This document shows, one piece after another, positions 41,522-49,981 of a stretch of DNA of 64,000 bases. Position 1 is the stretch's first letter, and the number at the start of each line of letters is the position of its first letter. The notes under the pieces were generated by a model. That model did no database searches and was not told the DNA's origin. It saw only the letters and a program-made list of their open reading frames with translations. This DNA comes from Variovorax gossypii (GTDB lineage: Bacteria > Pseudomonadota > Gammaproteobacteria > Burkholderiales > Burkholderiaceae_C): NCBI RefSeq assembly GCF_003965815.1, contig NZ_RXOE01000009.1, positions 62,001 through 126,000 of the forward strand. Reading direction: 5' to 3'. The translations under genes and the position numbers were made by a program.

Positions 41522-43294
41522 ATGACTTTTGACGAACTGAAGCTGGCCCCCGCCATCTTGAAGGCTGTGCACGAACACGGCTACGACTCCCCCACCCCCA
41601 TCCAGGCGCAAGCCATCCCCGCGGTGCTCGAGGGCCACGACCTGCTCGGCGGCGCCCAGACCGGCACCGGCAAGACCGCCGCCTTCACGCTGCCGATGCT
41701 GCACAAGCTCAGCATGACCCGCAGCGCCACCAACAAGTTCGGCGGCACCGGCGTGCGCGCCCTCGTGCTGACCCCCACCCGCGAACTCGCCGCGCAGGTC
41801 GAGGAATCGGTGCGCACCTACGGCAAGTACCTGCAGCTGAGCTCGACCGTGATCTTCGGCGGCGTCGGCATGAACCCGCAGATCAGCAAGCTCAAGAGCG
41901 GCGTCGACATCCTCGTGGCCACCCCCGGCCGCCTGCTCGACCTGCAGCAGCAGGGCATGCTCGACCTGAGCCAGGTCCAGATCCTCATCCTCGACGAAGC
42001 CGACCGCATGCTCGACATGGGCTTCATCCACGACGTGCGCAAGGTGCTGGCGCTGGTGCCCAAGGAAAAGCAGAGCCTGCTGTTCTCGGCCACCTTCAGC
42101 GACGAGATCCGCGACCTGGCCGCCACGCTGCTGCGCAACCCGCAGAGCATCCAGGTCACGCCGCGCAACACCACCGTGCAGCGCATCACCCAGGTGATCC
42201 ACCCCGTGGGCCGCGGCAAGAAGAAGGCGCTGCTCGCGCACATCATCAACGAGAACAAGTGGAGCCAGGTGCTGGTGTTCACGCGCACCAAGTTCGGCGC
42301 CAACAGCGTGGCCGAATTCCTCACCAAGAACGGCATCGAGGCGATGGCGCTGCACGGCAACAAGAGCCAGAGCGCCCGTACCCAGGCGCTGGCCGGCTTC
42401 AAGAGCGGCGAGCTGCGCGCGCTGGTGGCCACCGACATCGCCGCCCGCGGCATCGACATCGACGAGCTGCCGCACGTCGTGAACTACGAGATCCCGAACG
42501 TCAGCGAAGACTACGTGCACCGCATCGGCCGCACGGGCCGCGCCGGCTCCAGCGGCGAGGCCGTGAGCTTCGTGTGCCTGGACGAGGAAGGCTTCATGCA
42601 GGAGATCGAGCGCTTCACGAAGCAGACGATCCCCGTGCAGATCATCGAGGGCTACGGCCCCGAGGAAGGCGAACGCGCCGAGCCCATCGCCATGGGCCGC
42701 CAGACCATCTGGGGCGGCGCCGGCCGTCCGCCGAGCCGCGAAGTGATGCAGGCGGCCGCCAAGGCTGCGCGCACCGAGATGCTGCAGCGCATCCGTGAGA
42801 ACAAGGCCGGCCAGGGTGGCGGCAGCGGCGGTGGCGGTGGCCAGCGTCGTGGCGGTGGCCAGGGCGGCGGCAACAGCCAGGGCCGCAACGCCAACGGCGG
42901 CGGCCAGGGTCAAGGCCAGGGCCCACGCGGCCAAGCCCCCCGCCCGCAGCAAGCCCGCGGCCCGCAGGGCCCGGCACGCGCGCCGCAGCACCACCATCAC
43001 GCGCCGCATGAAGAGCGCCAGCCGCGCCACCACGGCAACAGCCACAGCCCGACGCAAGCCAACCAGGTCGCGCACCTGCGCGCCGAATCGGTCGGTGGCG
43101 GCGGTGCCGGCCAGCCCGATCCGCTTCGCACCAGCGTCGACCACATGGGTGGCCGTGGACGCGGCGGCCGTTCGGGTGGCGGTGGCTACGGTGGCGGCAA
43201 CCGTTCGGGCGGCGGTGGCCGCTCGGGTGGTGGCGGCTACGGCGGTGGTGGCAATCGCTCCGGTGGCGGTGGCGGCCGTTCGTTCGGCCGCTGA
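41522..43294 (+). CDS. rhlE: DEAD-box RNA helicase RhlE
   Basis: A 590-residue RhlE-type helicase. Motifs in order: Q motif (YDSPTPIQAQAIP), I (GGAQTGTGKTAAF), Ia (LTPTRELAAQVE), II (LILDEADRMLDMGF), III (LLFSATFS), IV/V (ALVATDIAARGIDID) and VI (YVHRIGRTGRAGSSGE). After residue 430 comes a long Gly/Gln/Arg/His-rich RGG-like tail, expected to be disordered and RNA-binding. The ATG has no clear Shine-Dalgarno. RhlE acts in RNA remodelling, ribosome assembly and cold adaptation. A strong terminator follows at 43340. Confidence 0.95.
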   Translation: MTFDELKLAPAILKAVHEHGYDSPTPIQAQAIPAVLEGHDLLGGAQTGTGKTAAFTLPMLHKLSMTRSATNKFGGTGVRALVLTPTRELAAQVEESVRTYGKYLQLSSTVIFGGVGMNPQISKLKSGVDILVATPGRLLDLQQQGMLDLSQVQILILDEADRMLDMGFIHDVRKVLALVPKEKQSLLFSATFSDEIRDLAATLLRNPQSIQVTPRNTTVQRITQVIHPVGRGKKKALLAHIINENKWSQVLVFTRTKFGANSVAEFLTKNGIEAMALHGNKSQSARTQALAGFKSGELRALVATDIAARGIDIDELPHVVNYEIPNVSEDYVHRIGRTGRAGSSGEAVSFVCLDEEGFMQEIERFTKQTIPVQIIEGYGPEEGERAEPIAMGRQTIWGGAGRPPSREVMQAAAKAARTEMLQRIRENKAGQGGGSGGGGGQRRGGGQGGGNSQGRNANGGGQGQGQGPRGQAPRPQQARGPQGPARAPQHHHHAPHEERQPRHHGNSHSPTQANQVAHLRAESVGGGGAGQPDPLRTSVDHMGGRGRGGRSGGGGYGGGNRSGGGGRSGGGGYGGGGNRSGGGGGRSFGR

Positions 43295-43339
43295 CATCCG
43301 CGGGTAGCGCAGCAGGCAGCTACCGGCAATCCGAACCAG

Positions 43340-43370
43340 GGCGCCCGGAGCATCTCCGGGCGCCTTTTTT
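43340..43370 (+). terminator. Rho-independent terminator after rhlE
   Basis: GGCGCCCGGAG (43340-43350), loop CAT, CTCCGGGCGCC (43354-43364), then six T. An 11-bp stem and T-run 45 bases after the rhlE stop. Confidence 0.95.
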
Positions 43371-43435
43371 CATGGGGTTTTCCATCGCGGCGGTACGGGC
43401 TGGCAAATGACAACTCAAGCCACAATCGTCACGCC

Positions 43436-44476
43436 ATGCAATACATCCCACCCAACTACGCGACCCTCTTCGTAGCCACCTGCAACCTCCTCAACCTCGC
43501 GGCCCCGAACCGCGTGTACTACGAGAACCAGGACGCCTACACCGAGCGCGAGTACGAGCGAAAGATCGACTGGATCGGCGAGCGCTTCAACGCGCTCAAC
43601 GCCGACGTGCTGGCGGTGCAGGAGGTGTGGGACGAATCCGCGCTGAAGGCCTGCATCGCGCGCAGCGGCCTGCGCTACGACTTCATTTCGGCACCCGGCG
43701 CGGAAAACACGCCGCCGCCCGGCAGCCCCGAAGGCACGCCCGCGCGGCCTGGCGCGCAGGGCACGCCGCGCGTGGGCATCGCAACGAGGCTGAAGGTGGA
43801 CGAGGTCCGCTCCTTCGTCGACTTCCCCCCGGGCTTCGGCGTGGAAGTACCGGGCCTCGGCCCCCACACGCGCTTCGAGCGGCCGCCCCTGCTCGCCACG
43901 GTGCGCATGAAGCACGGCCAGCAGGTGCACGTGCTCACGGTGCACCTGAAGTCCAAGCGCCCCAAGTTCCTGCAGGATGCGCAAGGCAATCACCTCGAGG
44001 ACCGCGACGACCGCAAGGTGGGCGTGATGGCCTCGCTGCGCTCGCTGCTGATGCGCGGCGCTGAAGCGGCCGCCCTGCGCTGCATCGTGATCGACCTGCT
44101 GCAGGGCACGAACGTGCCGCTGGTGGTGATGGGCGACTTCAACGACAACCCCCACAGCGTGACCACGCAGCTCGTGGCGGCCACCTCCGAAGTGGCCTAC
44201 GACAAGGCCGCGCGCGACGTGGCCCTGTTCAACGCCTACGAGATGCAGGGCGAGGCGGCGCTCAAGAAGGACGTGGCCTACTCGCACGTCCACCAGGGCT
44301 ACCCGGAGGTGCTCGACCAGATCTTCGTGAGCGAGGAGTTCGTCGCCACCAGCCGGCACAGCCTGGGCGACGTGCGGCGGGTCGACTACTTCAACGACCA
44401 CCTGCACGAGGGACGCGATCGCTCGCGCTCAGATCACGGCTTCGTGCGCGCCCTTCTCAGGCTGCGCACAAGCTAG
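43436..44476 (+). CDS. Endonuclease/exonuclease/phosphatase family protein
   Basis: A 346-residue EEP-superfamily hydrolase (DNase I/exonuclease III/inositol phosphatase fold). Visible motifs are ATCNLLNLAAPN (N-terminal Asn), VLAVQEVWDESAL (catalytic Glu), VHVLTVHLKSKRP, VPLVVMGDFNDNPHSV (GDFN) and the C-terminal SDHGFVRA (SDH). No signal peptide, so cytoplasmic. CACAAT lies 9 bases before the ATG with no Shine-Dalgarno. A diverged dispersed repeat begins 4 bases after its stop. Substrate not predictable. Confidence 0.9.
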   Translation: MQYIPPNYATLFVATCNLLNLAAPNRVYYENQDAYTEREYERKIDWIGERFNALNADVLAVQEVWDESALKACIARSGLRYDFISAPGAENTPPPGSPEGTPARPGAQGTPRVGIATRLKVDEVRSFVDFPPGFGVEVPGLGPHTRFERPPLLATVRMKHGQQVHVLTVHLKSKRPKFLQDAQGNHLEDRDDRKVGVMASLRSLLMRGAEAAALRCIVIDLLQGTNVPLVVMGDFNDNPHSVTTQLVAATSEVAYDKAARDVALFNAYEMQGEAALKKDVAYSHVHQGYPEVLDQIFVSEEFVATSRHSLGDVRRVDYFNDHLHEGRDRSRSDHGFVRALLRLRTS

Positions 44477-44480
44477 GCCC

Positions 44481-44580
44481 GCCCCCAGCCTCGCCACACT
44501 TCGTGTGGCTCTGCCCCCCTTCACGAGGGCGCACCCAGCAGCCCGTCAAAGCAGGTTCCGCGCGCGCCCGCGAACACGAA
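44481..44580 (+). repeat. Post-stop dispersed repeat, diverged copy D
   Basis: Starts 4 bases after the EEP gene stop in the sense direction: GCCCCCAGCCTCGCCACACT, a perfect CCACAC-TTC-GTGTGG hairpin (44494-44508), CCCTTCACGAGGG, then GCAGGTTCCGCG and CGAACACGAAC. Element order matches copies A-C though the sequence has drifted. Confidence 0.7.
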
Positions 44581-44620
44581 CAGGCCGCGCCTTCGCGGCG
44601 GGCCCTGGTTTCAGGCGGAG

Positions 44621-45691
44621 TCAGCCCATGCGGCGGCCGGTCTGCCGGTCGAAGAGGTGCACGCTCTCGGCCTCGATGGCCAGCCGCACCGTATCGTCGG
44701 GCCGGGCGTCGACGCGGCCGTGCACGGCGAGCACCAGCCTGGCCTCGCCGACCTGCACCAGCAGTTCGGTCTCGGCGCCCGTGGGCTCGACCACGATGAC
44801 CCTGGCTTCCACGCCGTGCGATCCGCCACCGAGAGTCATGTCGCCGGGCCGGATGCCGTAGTGCACCGGCTGGCCGTCGGGCACCGCGGTGGCGGCCGGA
44901 ACGGGCCAGCGTGCGCCCTGCGACTCGACCCAGCACTCCCCGCCCGAGCGCCGCACCGTGCCCTCGATCACGTTCATCGACGGCGAGCCGATGAACTGCG
45001 CGACGAACAGGTTGTCGGGCCGGTCGTACAGCTCCAGCGGCGTGCCGATCTGCTCGACGATGCCGTCGTGCATCACGACGATGCGGTCGGCCATGGTCAT
45101 GGCCTCGATCTGGTCGTGCGTCACGTACACGGTGGTGGTCTTCAGCCGCTGGTGCAGCGCCTTGATCTCGGCACGCATCGCCACGCGCAGCTTGGCGTCG
45201 AGGTTCGACAGCGGCTCGTCGAACAGGAACACCTTCGGGTCGCGCACGATGGCGCGGCCCATGGCCACGCGCTGGCGCTGGCCGCCCGAGAGCTCGCGCG
45301 GGTAGCGGCCCAGCAGCGCGTCGAGATTGAGGATCTTCGCGGCCCTGGCCACGCGCTCGTCGGTCACCGACTTCTCGGCATTGCGCAGGCGCAGGCTGAA
45401 GCCCATGTTCTCGCCCACCGTCATGTGCGGGTAGAGCGCATAGCTCTGGAACACCATGGCGATGTCGCGGTCCTTCGACTCGAGGTCGTTGACCACGCGG
45501 CCGTCGATGACGATCTCGCCGCCGCTGATGTCCTCCAGGCCCGCGAGCATGCGCAGCAGCGTCGACTTGCCACAGCCCGAGGGGCCGACCAGCACGACGA
45601 ACTCGCCGTCGGTGATGTCGAAGCCCAGGCCCTTGATGATGTGGACCTTGCCGAAGGATTTCTGGATATTGCGAAAGGATACGGATGCCAT
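44621..45691 (-). CDS. Sugar ABC importer ATPase (UgpC/MalK type)
   Basis: A 356-residue ATPase of the carbohydrate uptake type 1 family. Walker A LVGPSGCGKSTLLRMLAG, Q-loop MVFQSYALYPHMT, signature LSGGQRQRVAMGRAIV, Walker B VFLFDEPLSNLDAKLR, and switch VYVTHDQIEAMTMADR. Residues 240-356 form the TOBE/MalK-like regulatory domain (MNVIEGTVRRSGGE; HYGIRPGDMTL). Last gene of a four-gene importer operon read leftward, separated from permease 2 by dispersed repeat copy C. Confidence 0.95.
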   Translation of the reverse strand: MASVSFRNIQKSFGKVHIIKGLGFDITDGEFVVLVGPSGCGKSTLLRMLAGLEDISGGEIVIDGRVVNDLESKDRDIAMVFQSYALYPHMTVGENMGFSLRLRNAEKSVTDERVARAAKILNLDALLGRYPRELSGGQRQRVAMGRAIVRDPKVFLFDEPLSNLDAKLRVAMRAEIKALHQRLKTTTVYVTHDQIEAMTMADRIVVMHDGIVEQIGTPLELYDRPDNLFVAQFIGSPSMNVIEGTVRRSGGECWVESQGARWPVPAATAVPDGQPVHYGIRPGDMTLGGGSHGVEARVIVVEPTGAETELLVQVGEARLVLAVHGRVDARPDDTVRLAIEAESVHLFDRQTGRRMG

Positions 45692-45735
45692 GGGAATCTC
45701 TCTTCAGTGTGTCGTTGCATCTGGGGTCCTTCGCG

Positions 45736-45825
45736 GAACACCGCGGAACCGGCTTTGCCGGGCCGTTGGTGTTGCCCCCTGCAAGGGGGTTGGCGAAGCG
45801 ACACGAAGTGCGCGAAGCCTGGGGG
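45736..45825 (-). repeat. Post-stop dispersed repeat, copy C
   Basis: On the minus strand it begins immediately after the stop of permease 2: ACCCCCAGGCTTCGCGCACT-type start, then TCGTGTCGCTTCGCC, CCCCC-TTGCA-GGGGG, CCGGCAAAGCCGG and GGTTCCGCGGTGTTC. It lies within the importer operon, between permease 2 and the ATPase gene, as copy A does in the amino-acid importer operon. Confidence 0.85.
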
Positions 45826-46677
45826 TTAGCTCTTTACCGCTCCGGCGGTGATGCCGCCGACCATGTAGCGCTTGAATGCGTAGTAAATGGCTGCAGGCGG
45901 CAGCGCGTAGATGAGGCCGGTGGCCATCAGCAGCTCCCACGGCGAATCGTCTGCCGACAGGAAGTTGCCCAGCGCCACCGCCAGCGTCACGCTCTTGTCG
46001 TTCGACAGCAGCAGGAAGGCATAGAGGTACTCGTTCCATGCCAGCAGCAGCGAATATGTGCCCACGGCCACCAGCGACGGCACCATCAGCGGCAGGTACA
46101 CGAGGCGGAACAGCTGCAGCGGCGAGGCACCGTCCATGCGCGCGGCTTCGTCGAGCTCGTAGGGCAGCTTGTCGGAGGCCTGCTTCAGCACCCAGATGCA
46201 GTACGGCGAGGCGATGGTCACCATCGCGAGGATCAGCGCCCACTGGCTGTTGAGCAGGCCGTAGTTGCCCATGGTCTTGTACATGGGCACCGCGAGGAAG
46301 GCGGCCGGGATGAAGTACGTGAACAGCGCCATGTTCATCACCGTGCGCCCGCCGCGCACGCGCAGCCGGCTGATGGCGAACGCGGCGGTGGTCGCCACGA
46401 AGAGCGTGAGCGCGCCCACCGAAACCGCGATCAGCAGCGAATTCCACAGCTGCAGCCAGAAGTGGTCGAGGTAGAAGTGCTTCTGCTGGAACACGATGCG
46501 GAAGTTGTCCAGCGTCGCGTTCTTGGGCCACAGGTGGCCCGAGGTCGCGGAGTCCTTCGACGAGATCGCGAACAGCACCATGTGGTAGACCGGGATCAGC
46601 GTCCACAGCAGCACCGGGATGCCGATGAGCAGCAGCCGGGCCTCGGTCAGCACGGCTCGTGGGGTCCAGCGCTTCAT
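45826..46677 (-). CDS. Sugar ABC importer permease 2 (MalG-like)
   Basis: A 283-residue, six-helix CUT1 permease. The EAA loop is ELDEAARMDGASPLQLFRLVYLP-like (visible core EAARMDGASPLQLFRLVYLP). The N-terminus LLLIGIPVLLWTLIPVYHMV is the first helix. The ATG overlaps the stop of permease 1 by 4 bases. It forms a heterodimer with permease 1. Confidence 0.93.
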   Translation of the reverse strand: MKRWTPRAVLTEARLLLIGIPVLLWTLIPVYHMVLFAISSKDSATSGHLWPKNATLDNFRIVFQQKHFYLDHFWLQLWNSLLIAVSVGALTLFVATTAAFAISRLRVRGGRTVMNMALFTYFIPAAFLAVPMYKTMGNYGLLNSQWALILAMVTIASPYCIWVLKQASDKLPYELDEAARMDGASPLQLFRLVYLPLMVPSLVAVGTYSLLLAWNEYLYAFLLLSNDKSVTLAVALGNFLSADDSPWELLMATGLIYALPPAAIYYAFKRYMVGGITAGAVKS

Positions 46678-47558
46678 TTCGAGAGCCTCTTCATCATGAA
46701 GTACACGAGGGGCAGCACGAGCGGCAATGCCACCACGATCGATGCCATCGACAGGTCGACCTGGTCGAGCCGCAGGTAGCGGATGCCCAGCGTGGCGAGT
46801 ACGTGCGTGAGGTCGGCGGGGCCGCCGCCGGTCAGCAGGTAGACGCTGTTGAAGTCGCCCAGCGTCCAGATCATCGAGAGGATGAGCGAGGTGATGTAGA
46901 GCGTCTTGAGCGCGGGCCAGCTCACGAAGCGGAACTTCTGCCACGACGAGGCGCCGTCGACAGAGGCCGCCTCGTACTGCTCGGTGGGAATGGCCAGCCG
47001 CCCCGCCACGAGGATGAGCGTCCAGAACGGCAGCGACTTCCAGGTGTGCACCAGCATCGCGAAGGCCAGCCCCAGCGTGGGATCGTTGAGCCAGTTGGGG
47101 CCGTCCGCGCCGGTCAGGCGGAAGATGGTGCTGTTGATCACGCCCCACTCCGGGTTCAGCATGAAGCGGATCGACAGGATGGTCGGGATCGAAGGCATCG
47201 CCCACGGGAGGATGAAGATCGCCGAGACGATCTTGATCCACCAGCGCGAGGTCACGAAGAAGCCCGAGAGCACCAGCGCCACGAGCATCTTGATGTTGAT
47301 CGCCACGACCAGGAAGATGGCCGTGTTGATCACCGAACGGAAGAAGATCGGGTCCTCGACCAGCTTCACGTAGCTTTGCGGATGGCGGGCCAGCCAGAGG
47401 CCATAGCCCACCGGGTACAGCACGAACACCACGAACACCAGCAGGTAGGGCACGACCATGACCGCGCCCCAGAACTGCCAGCGCGCATGCCGCGCTCCGG
47501 GATTGACGACAGGCGCCGAAGTACTCGGCGCGGCGGCGGTGGTGGCAGTGGCGCTCAT
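46674..47558 (-). CDS. Sugar ABC importer permease 1 (MalF-like)
   Basis: A 294-residue CUT1 permease with six helices and an Ala/Thr-rich cytoplasmic N-terminus. EAA-type loop EAASVDGASSWQKFRFVSWP; other conserved blocks are FVVFVLYPVGYGLWLARHP and FILPWAMPSIPTILSIRFML. It is followed by permease 2 (4-base overlap) and preceded by the binding-protein gene. Confidence 0.93.
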   Translation of the reverse strand: MSATATTAAAPSTSAPVVNPGARHARWQFWGAVMVVPYLLVFVVFVLYPVGYGLWLARHPQSYVKLVEDPIFFRSVINTAIFLVVAINIKMLVALVLSGFFVTSRWWIKIVSAIFILPWAMPSIPTILSIRFMLNPEWGVINSTIFRLTGADGPNWLNDPTLGLAFAMLVHTWKSLPFWTLILVAGRLAIPTEQYEAASVDGASSWQKFRFVSWPALKTLYITSLILSMIWTLGDFNSVYLLTGGGPADLTHVLATLGIRYLRLDQVDLSMASIVVALPLVLPLVYFMMKRLSK

Positions 47559-47613
47559 GGCGTGCTGCTGCTGTTGTTGTTGACGGTGTCGACGGGTGTC
47601 GTGCCTGGGCGGC

Positions 47614-48996
47614 TTACTGCCCCGCCACCGTCTTGATGCGGGCGATCATCTCGTCCACCGCCTTGTCCACCGGCACCTTGTCGGTGACGATGCGGTTCAT
47701 GGCCTTGGCCCAGACGTTCTCGTTGTTCAGCACGGTGAACTTGTAGTTCTTGGTGAATTCGAAGGTCACGGTGCCGGCGGCGTACTGGTTGTAGACCGAC
47801 AGGCGGTGCGGGTCGGCCTTCCAGAAGTCACGCTGCTGCGCGGTCTTGGTCACGGGGAACCAGCGGCCCAGCGAGCCCTCGACGTACGGCGTGAGGTTCT
47901 CTTCCTGCAGCAGGAACGACACGAACTCCTTGGCGCGGGCCTTGTTCTTCGCGTCCTTGAACACCACGCCCGTCTTCACAGCCGTGCGGTAGACCATCTT
48001 GCTGCCGTCGGGCTTGTTGGGGAAGCCGGCCGTGCGGATGCGCTCCGTGTAGTTCTTGCGCGCTTCCTCGCGCTGCTCGGGCGTGAGCGAGGCGTTGTTC
48101 GAGTCGTCGAGCCACTTGGCGGCGATGGAGATGGTCGCGTTGTGCGTCATCACGGTCGTCTTGTTGTGGAAGGCGACGTTGTTGTCCGGGTCCTTCCAGC
48201 TGGTGGAAGAAGGCGGCGTGCAGCCCTTGGTGTAGGGCATGGTGTAGTCGGTCATGGCGCCGATCAGGCCGGTGCGCACCTTCGGATCGTCGACCAGCAG
48301 CTTGCCGTTGTCGTCCACCAGCTTGACGTTGTAGGCGTCCATGAAGGTCAGGAACGAATAGAACGCGTCGCTCGAATCCACGCCCATCGGCATGCCGATG
48401 CCGAAGTTGCGCTTGCCGCTCTTCTGGCGGCTGGCCGGCTGCACCTTCTCGCACCAGAACGACCAGTAGTCCTTCCAGGCGGTGGGAATGTCGGACTCCT
48501 TGAACCCTGCCTCGGTCAGCATGTCGAGCCAGTACTCGATGTGCATCGTCTGCTGCTTGATCGGGAAGGCGTAGTACGCCTTGTTCTTGGTCTGGTCGTT
48601 GTAGAGGTAGGTGGTCTCGAGCGTGTTGGGCGCGAAGCGGTCCTTCATGGGCGTGAGAACGCTGCTGATGTCCTCGAGCTTGCCGTCGAAGGCCCACTTG
48701 CCGGTGACCTGGAAGTCGTACACGTCGGCGTACGCCACGTCGGGCGGGCTGCCCGAGTCGAGCGCGGACACGGTCTTGGGGATCATGTCCTGGATCGGGT
48801 ACTGCGACAGCTCGATCTTCACGTTCTTGTTCTTCTCCTCGAACTTCTTGATGGCTGCGTACAGCGCATCGTCCTCGGCCTTGTAGAAGCCCTTGACCCA
48901 CCAGACGGTGAGTTTTTCCTGCGCGGCGACGTGGCCTGCCGACAGCAGGCCCATCGCGACCAGCGTCGGCGCGATCAGCGACTTGACGAGTTTCAT
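47614..48996 (-). CDS. Sugar ABC importer, extracellular binding protein
   Basis: A 460-residue SBP_bac_1 family receptor. Signal peptide MKLVKSLIAPTLVAMGLLSA ending near HVAAQ. Blocks LTVWWVKGFYKAEDDALYAA, KKFEEKNKNVKIELSQYP, VSALDSGSPPDVAYADVYD and TPYVEGSLGRWFPVTKTA fit large CUT1 receptors. AGAAGGAGACAAAGTCC precedes the ATG. From context the ligand may be a sugar or sugar acid entering the galactonate-type pathway encoded across the GntR gene. Confidence 0.93.
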   Translation of the reverse strand: MKLVKSLIAPTLVAMGLLSAGHVAAQEKLTVWWVKGFYKAEDDALYAAIKKFEEKNKNVKIELSQYPIQDMIPKTVSALDSGSPPDVAYADVYDFQVTGKWAFDGKLEDISSVLTPMKDRFAPNTLETTYLYNDQTKNKAYYAFPIKQQTMHIEYWLDMLTEAGFKESDIPTAWKDYWSFWCEKVQPASRQKSGKRNFGIGMPMGVDSSDAFYSFLTFMDAYNVKLVDDNGKLLVDDPKVRTGLIGAMTDYTMPYTKGCTPPSSTSWKDPDNNVAFHNKTTVMTHNATISIAAKWLDDSNNASLTPEQREEARKNYTERIRTAGFPNKPDGSKMVYRTAVKTGVVFKDAKNKARAKEFVSFLLQEENLTPYVEGSLGRWFPVTKTAQQRDFWKADPHRLSVYNQYAAGTVTFEFTKNYKFTVLNNENVWAKAMNRIVTDKVPVDKAVDEMIARIKTVAGQ

Positions 48997-49089
48997 GGAC
49001 TTTGTCTCCTTCTCTTCTGGGGTGGAATCTGCTCGACGCGCGAGCGTGGGGTGAAAAACCGGATGAGGACTGCGGGCGGGCCCGGGCGG

Positions 49090-49833
49090 CTAGCCGGCCT
49101 TGAGTCGCGGCGGCGGCCGGCTCAGGCGCGGCAGCCTGCGGCGCGAGCCCAGCACGTCCTCGATGTCCTGGCGGGCGCCGTCGATGAGCCGCAGGATCGC
49201 GCGCTCCGCAACGTCAGGGTCGTGCGCGATCACCGCGTCGAGCACCGCGCGATGCAGCGGCAGCGAGAGCGTGGGGCCGTCGGGCTTGGTGGTCGATATC
49301 TCGAAGCTGGTGCGCAGCAATGCGTTGAGCACCTTGCTCATCTGCGCAATCATCCTGTTGCGCGCGGCGCTCAGCAGGCCGTTGTGAAAGCGCAGGTCGA
49401 AGGTGACGTAGTCGCCGCCGTTCTCCACCGCTTCCTTCATGCCGGCATAGGCGCGCTCGATCTCGTCGATGTCGTCCTCGGTGGCCCTCTCCGCGGCCAG
49501 CCGCACCGCCGCCGGCTCCACCGCGCGGCGCAGGTCCTGCAGGTCGCGCAGGAACTCGGGCGTGAGGCCGGCGCGCGCCTGCCAGGTGATGACGTCGGGG
49601 TCGAACCAGTTCCACTTCTCCTTGGGCAACACGCGCGTGCCGACCTTCGGGCCCGTCACGATCAGGCCCTTGGCCGCCAGCGACTTGACGGCCTCGCGCA
49701 CCACGGTGCGGCTCACGCCCAGCTCCTCACCGAGCACGGGCTCGGAGGGGATCGACGCGCCGATCGCATAGCGTCCCGACACCACGGCTTCACCGAGGAG
49801 TTCGAGCGTGCGACCGTGGATGTTCTTGATCAT
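49090..49833 (-). CDS. GntR-family regulator (FCD) of the sugar-acid module
   Basis: A 247-residue FadR/FCD-type regulator: winged helix (YAIGASIPSEPVLGEELGVS, RTVVREAVKSLAAKGLIV, VGTRVLPKEKWNWFDPDVI) and FCD domain with FDLRFHNGLLSAARNRMI. The WNWFDPDV element after the helix is typical of sugar-acid FCD regulators such as DgoR. It lies between the ABC importer (same strand) and the divergent dehydratase gene. The ATCATATGAT palindrome at 49900-49909 is its likely operator. The start at 49833 is the first Met before the domain. Confidence 0.92.
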   Translation of the reverse strand: MIKNIHGRTLELLGEAVVSGRYAIGASIPSEPVLGEELGVSRTVVREAVKSLAAKGLIVTGPKVGTRVLPKEKWNWFDPDVITWQARAGLTPEFLRDLQDLRRAVEPAAVRLAAERATEDDIDEIERAYAGMKEAVENGGDYVTFDLRFHNGLLSAARNRMIAQMSKVLNALLRTSFEISTTKPDGPTLSLPLHRAVLDAVIAHDPDVAERAILRLIDGARQDIEDVLGSRRRLPRLSRPPPRLKAG

Positions 49834-49899
49834 GCGTGATGTGAAAACTGGTATCCCGGCGCTCGAAAACACTAAGGGTCCGGCGCATTGTTCGCGCTT

Positions 49900-49909
49900 A
49901 TCATATGAT
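49900..49909. promoter_or_regulatory. Palindromic operator ATCATATGAT
   Basis: A perfect 10-base palindrome in the 148-base divergent gap between the GntR gene and the IlvD/Edd dehydratase gene, in an AT-rich island (TTATCATATGATGATTGAAA). It resembles FCD-GntR sites seen upstream of sugar-acid genes. Confidence 0.65.
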
Positions 49910-49981
49910 GATTGAAACGCTCTATCGGCAGGACAAACCCTGACGATCCAGCCCAGGTTTCGACAACAAAGAGAGACATCC

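Noticed and set aside
42795..43307. Separate 170-codon Ala/Arg-rich gene over the end of rhlE
   Set aside because: Out-of-frame reading of the Gly-rich RhlE tail; the terminator and stop fit rhlE.
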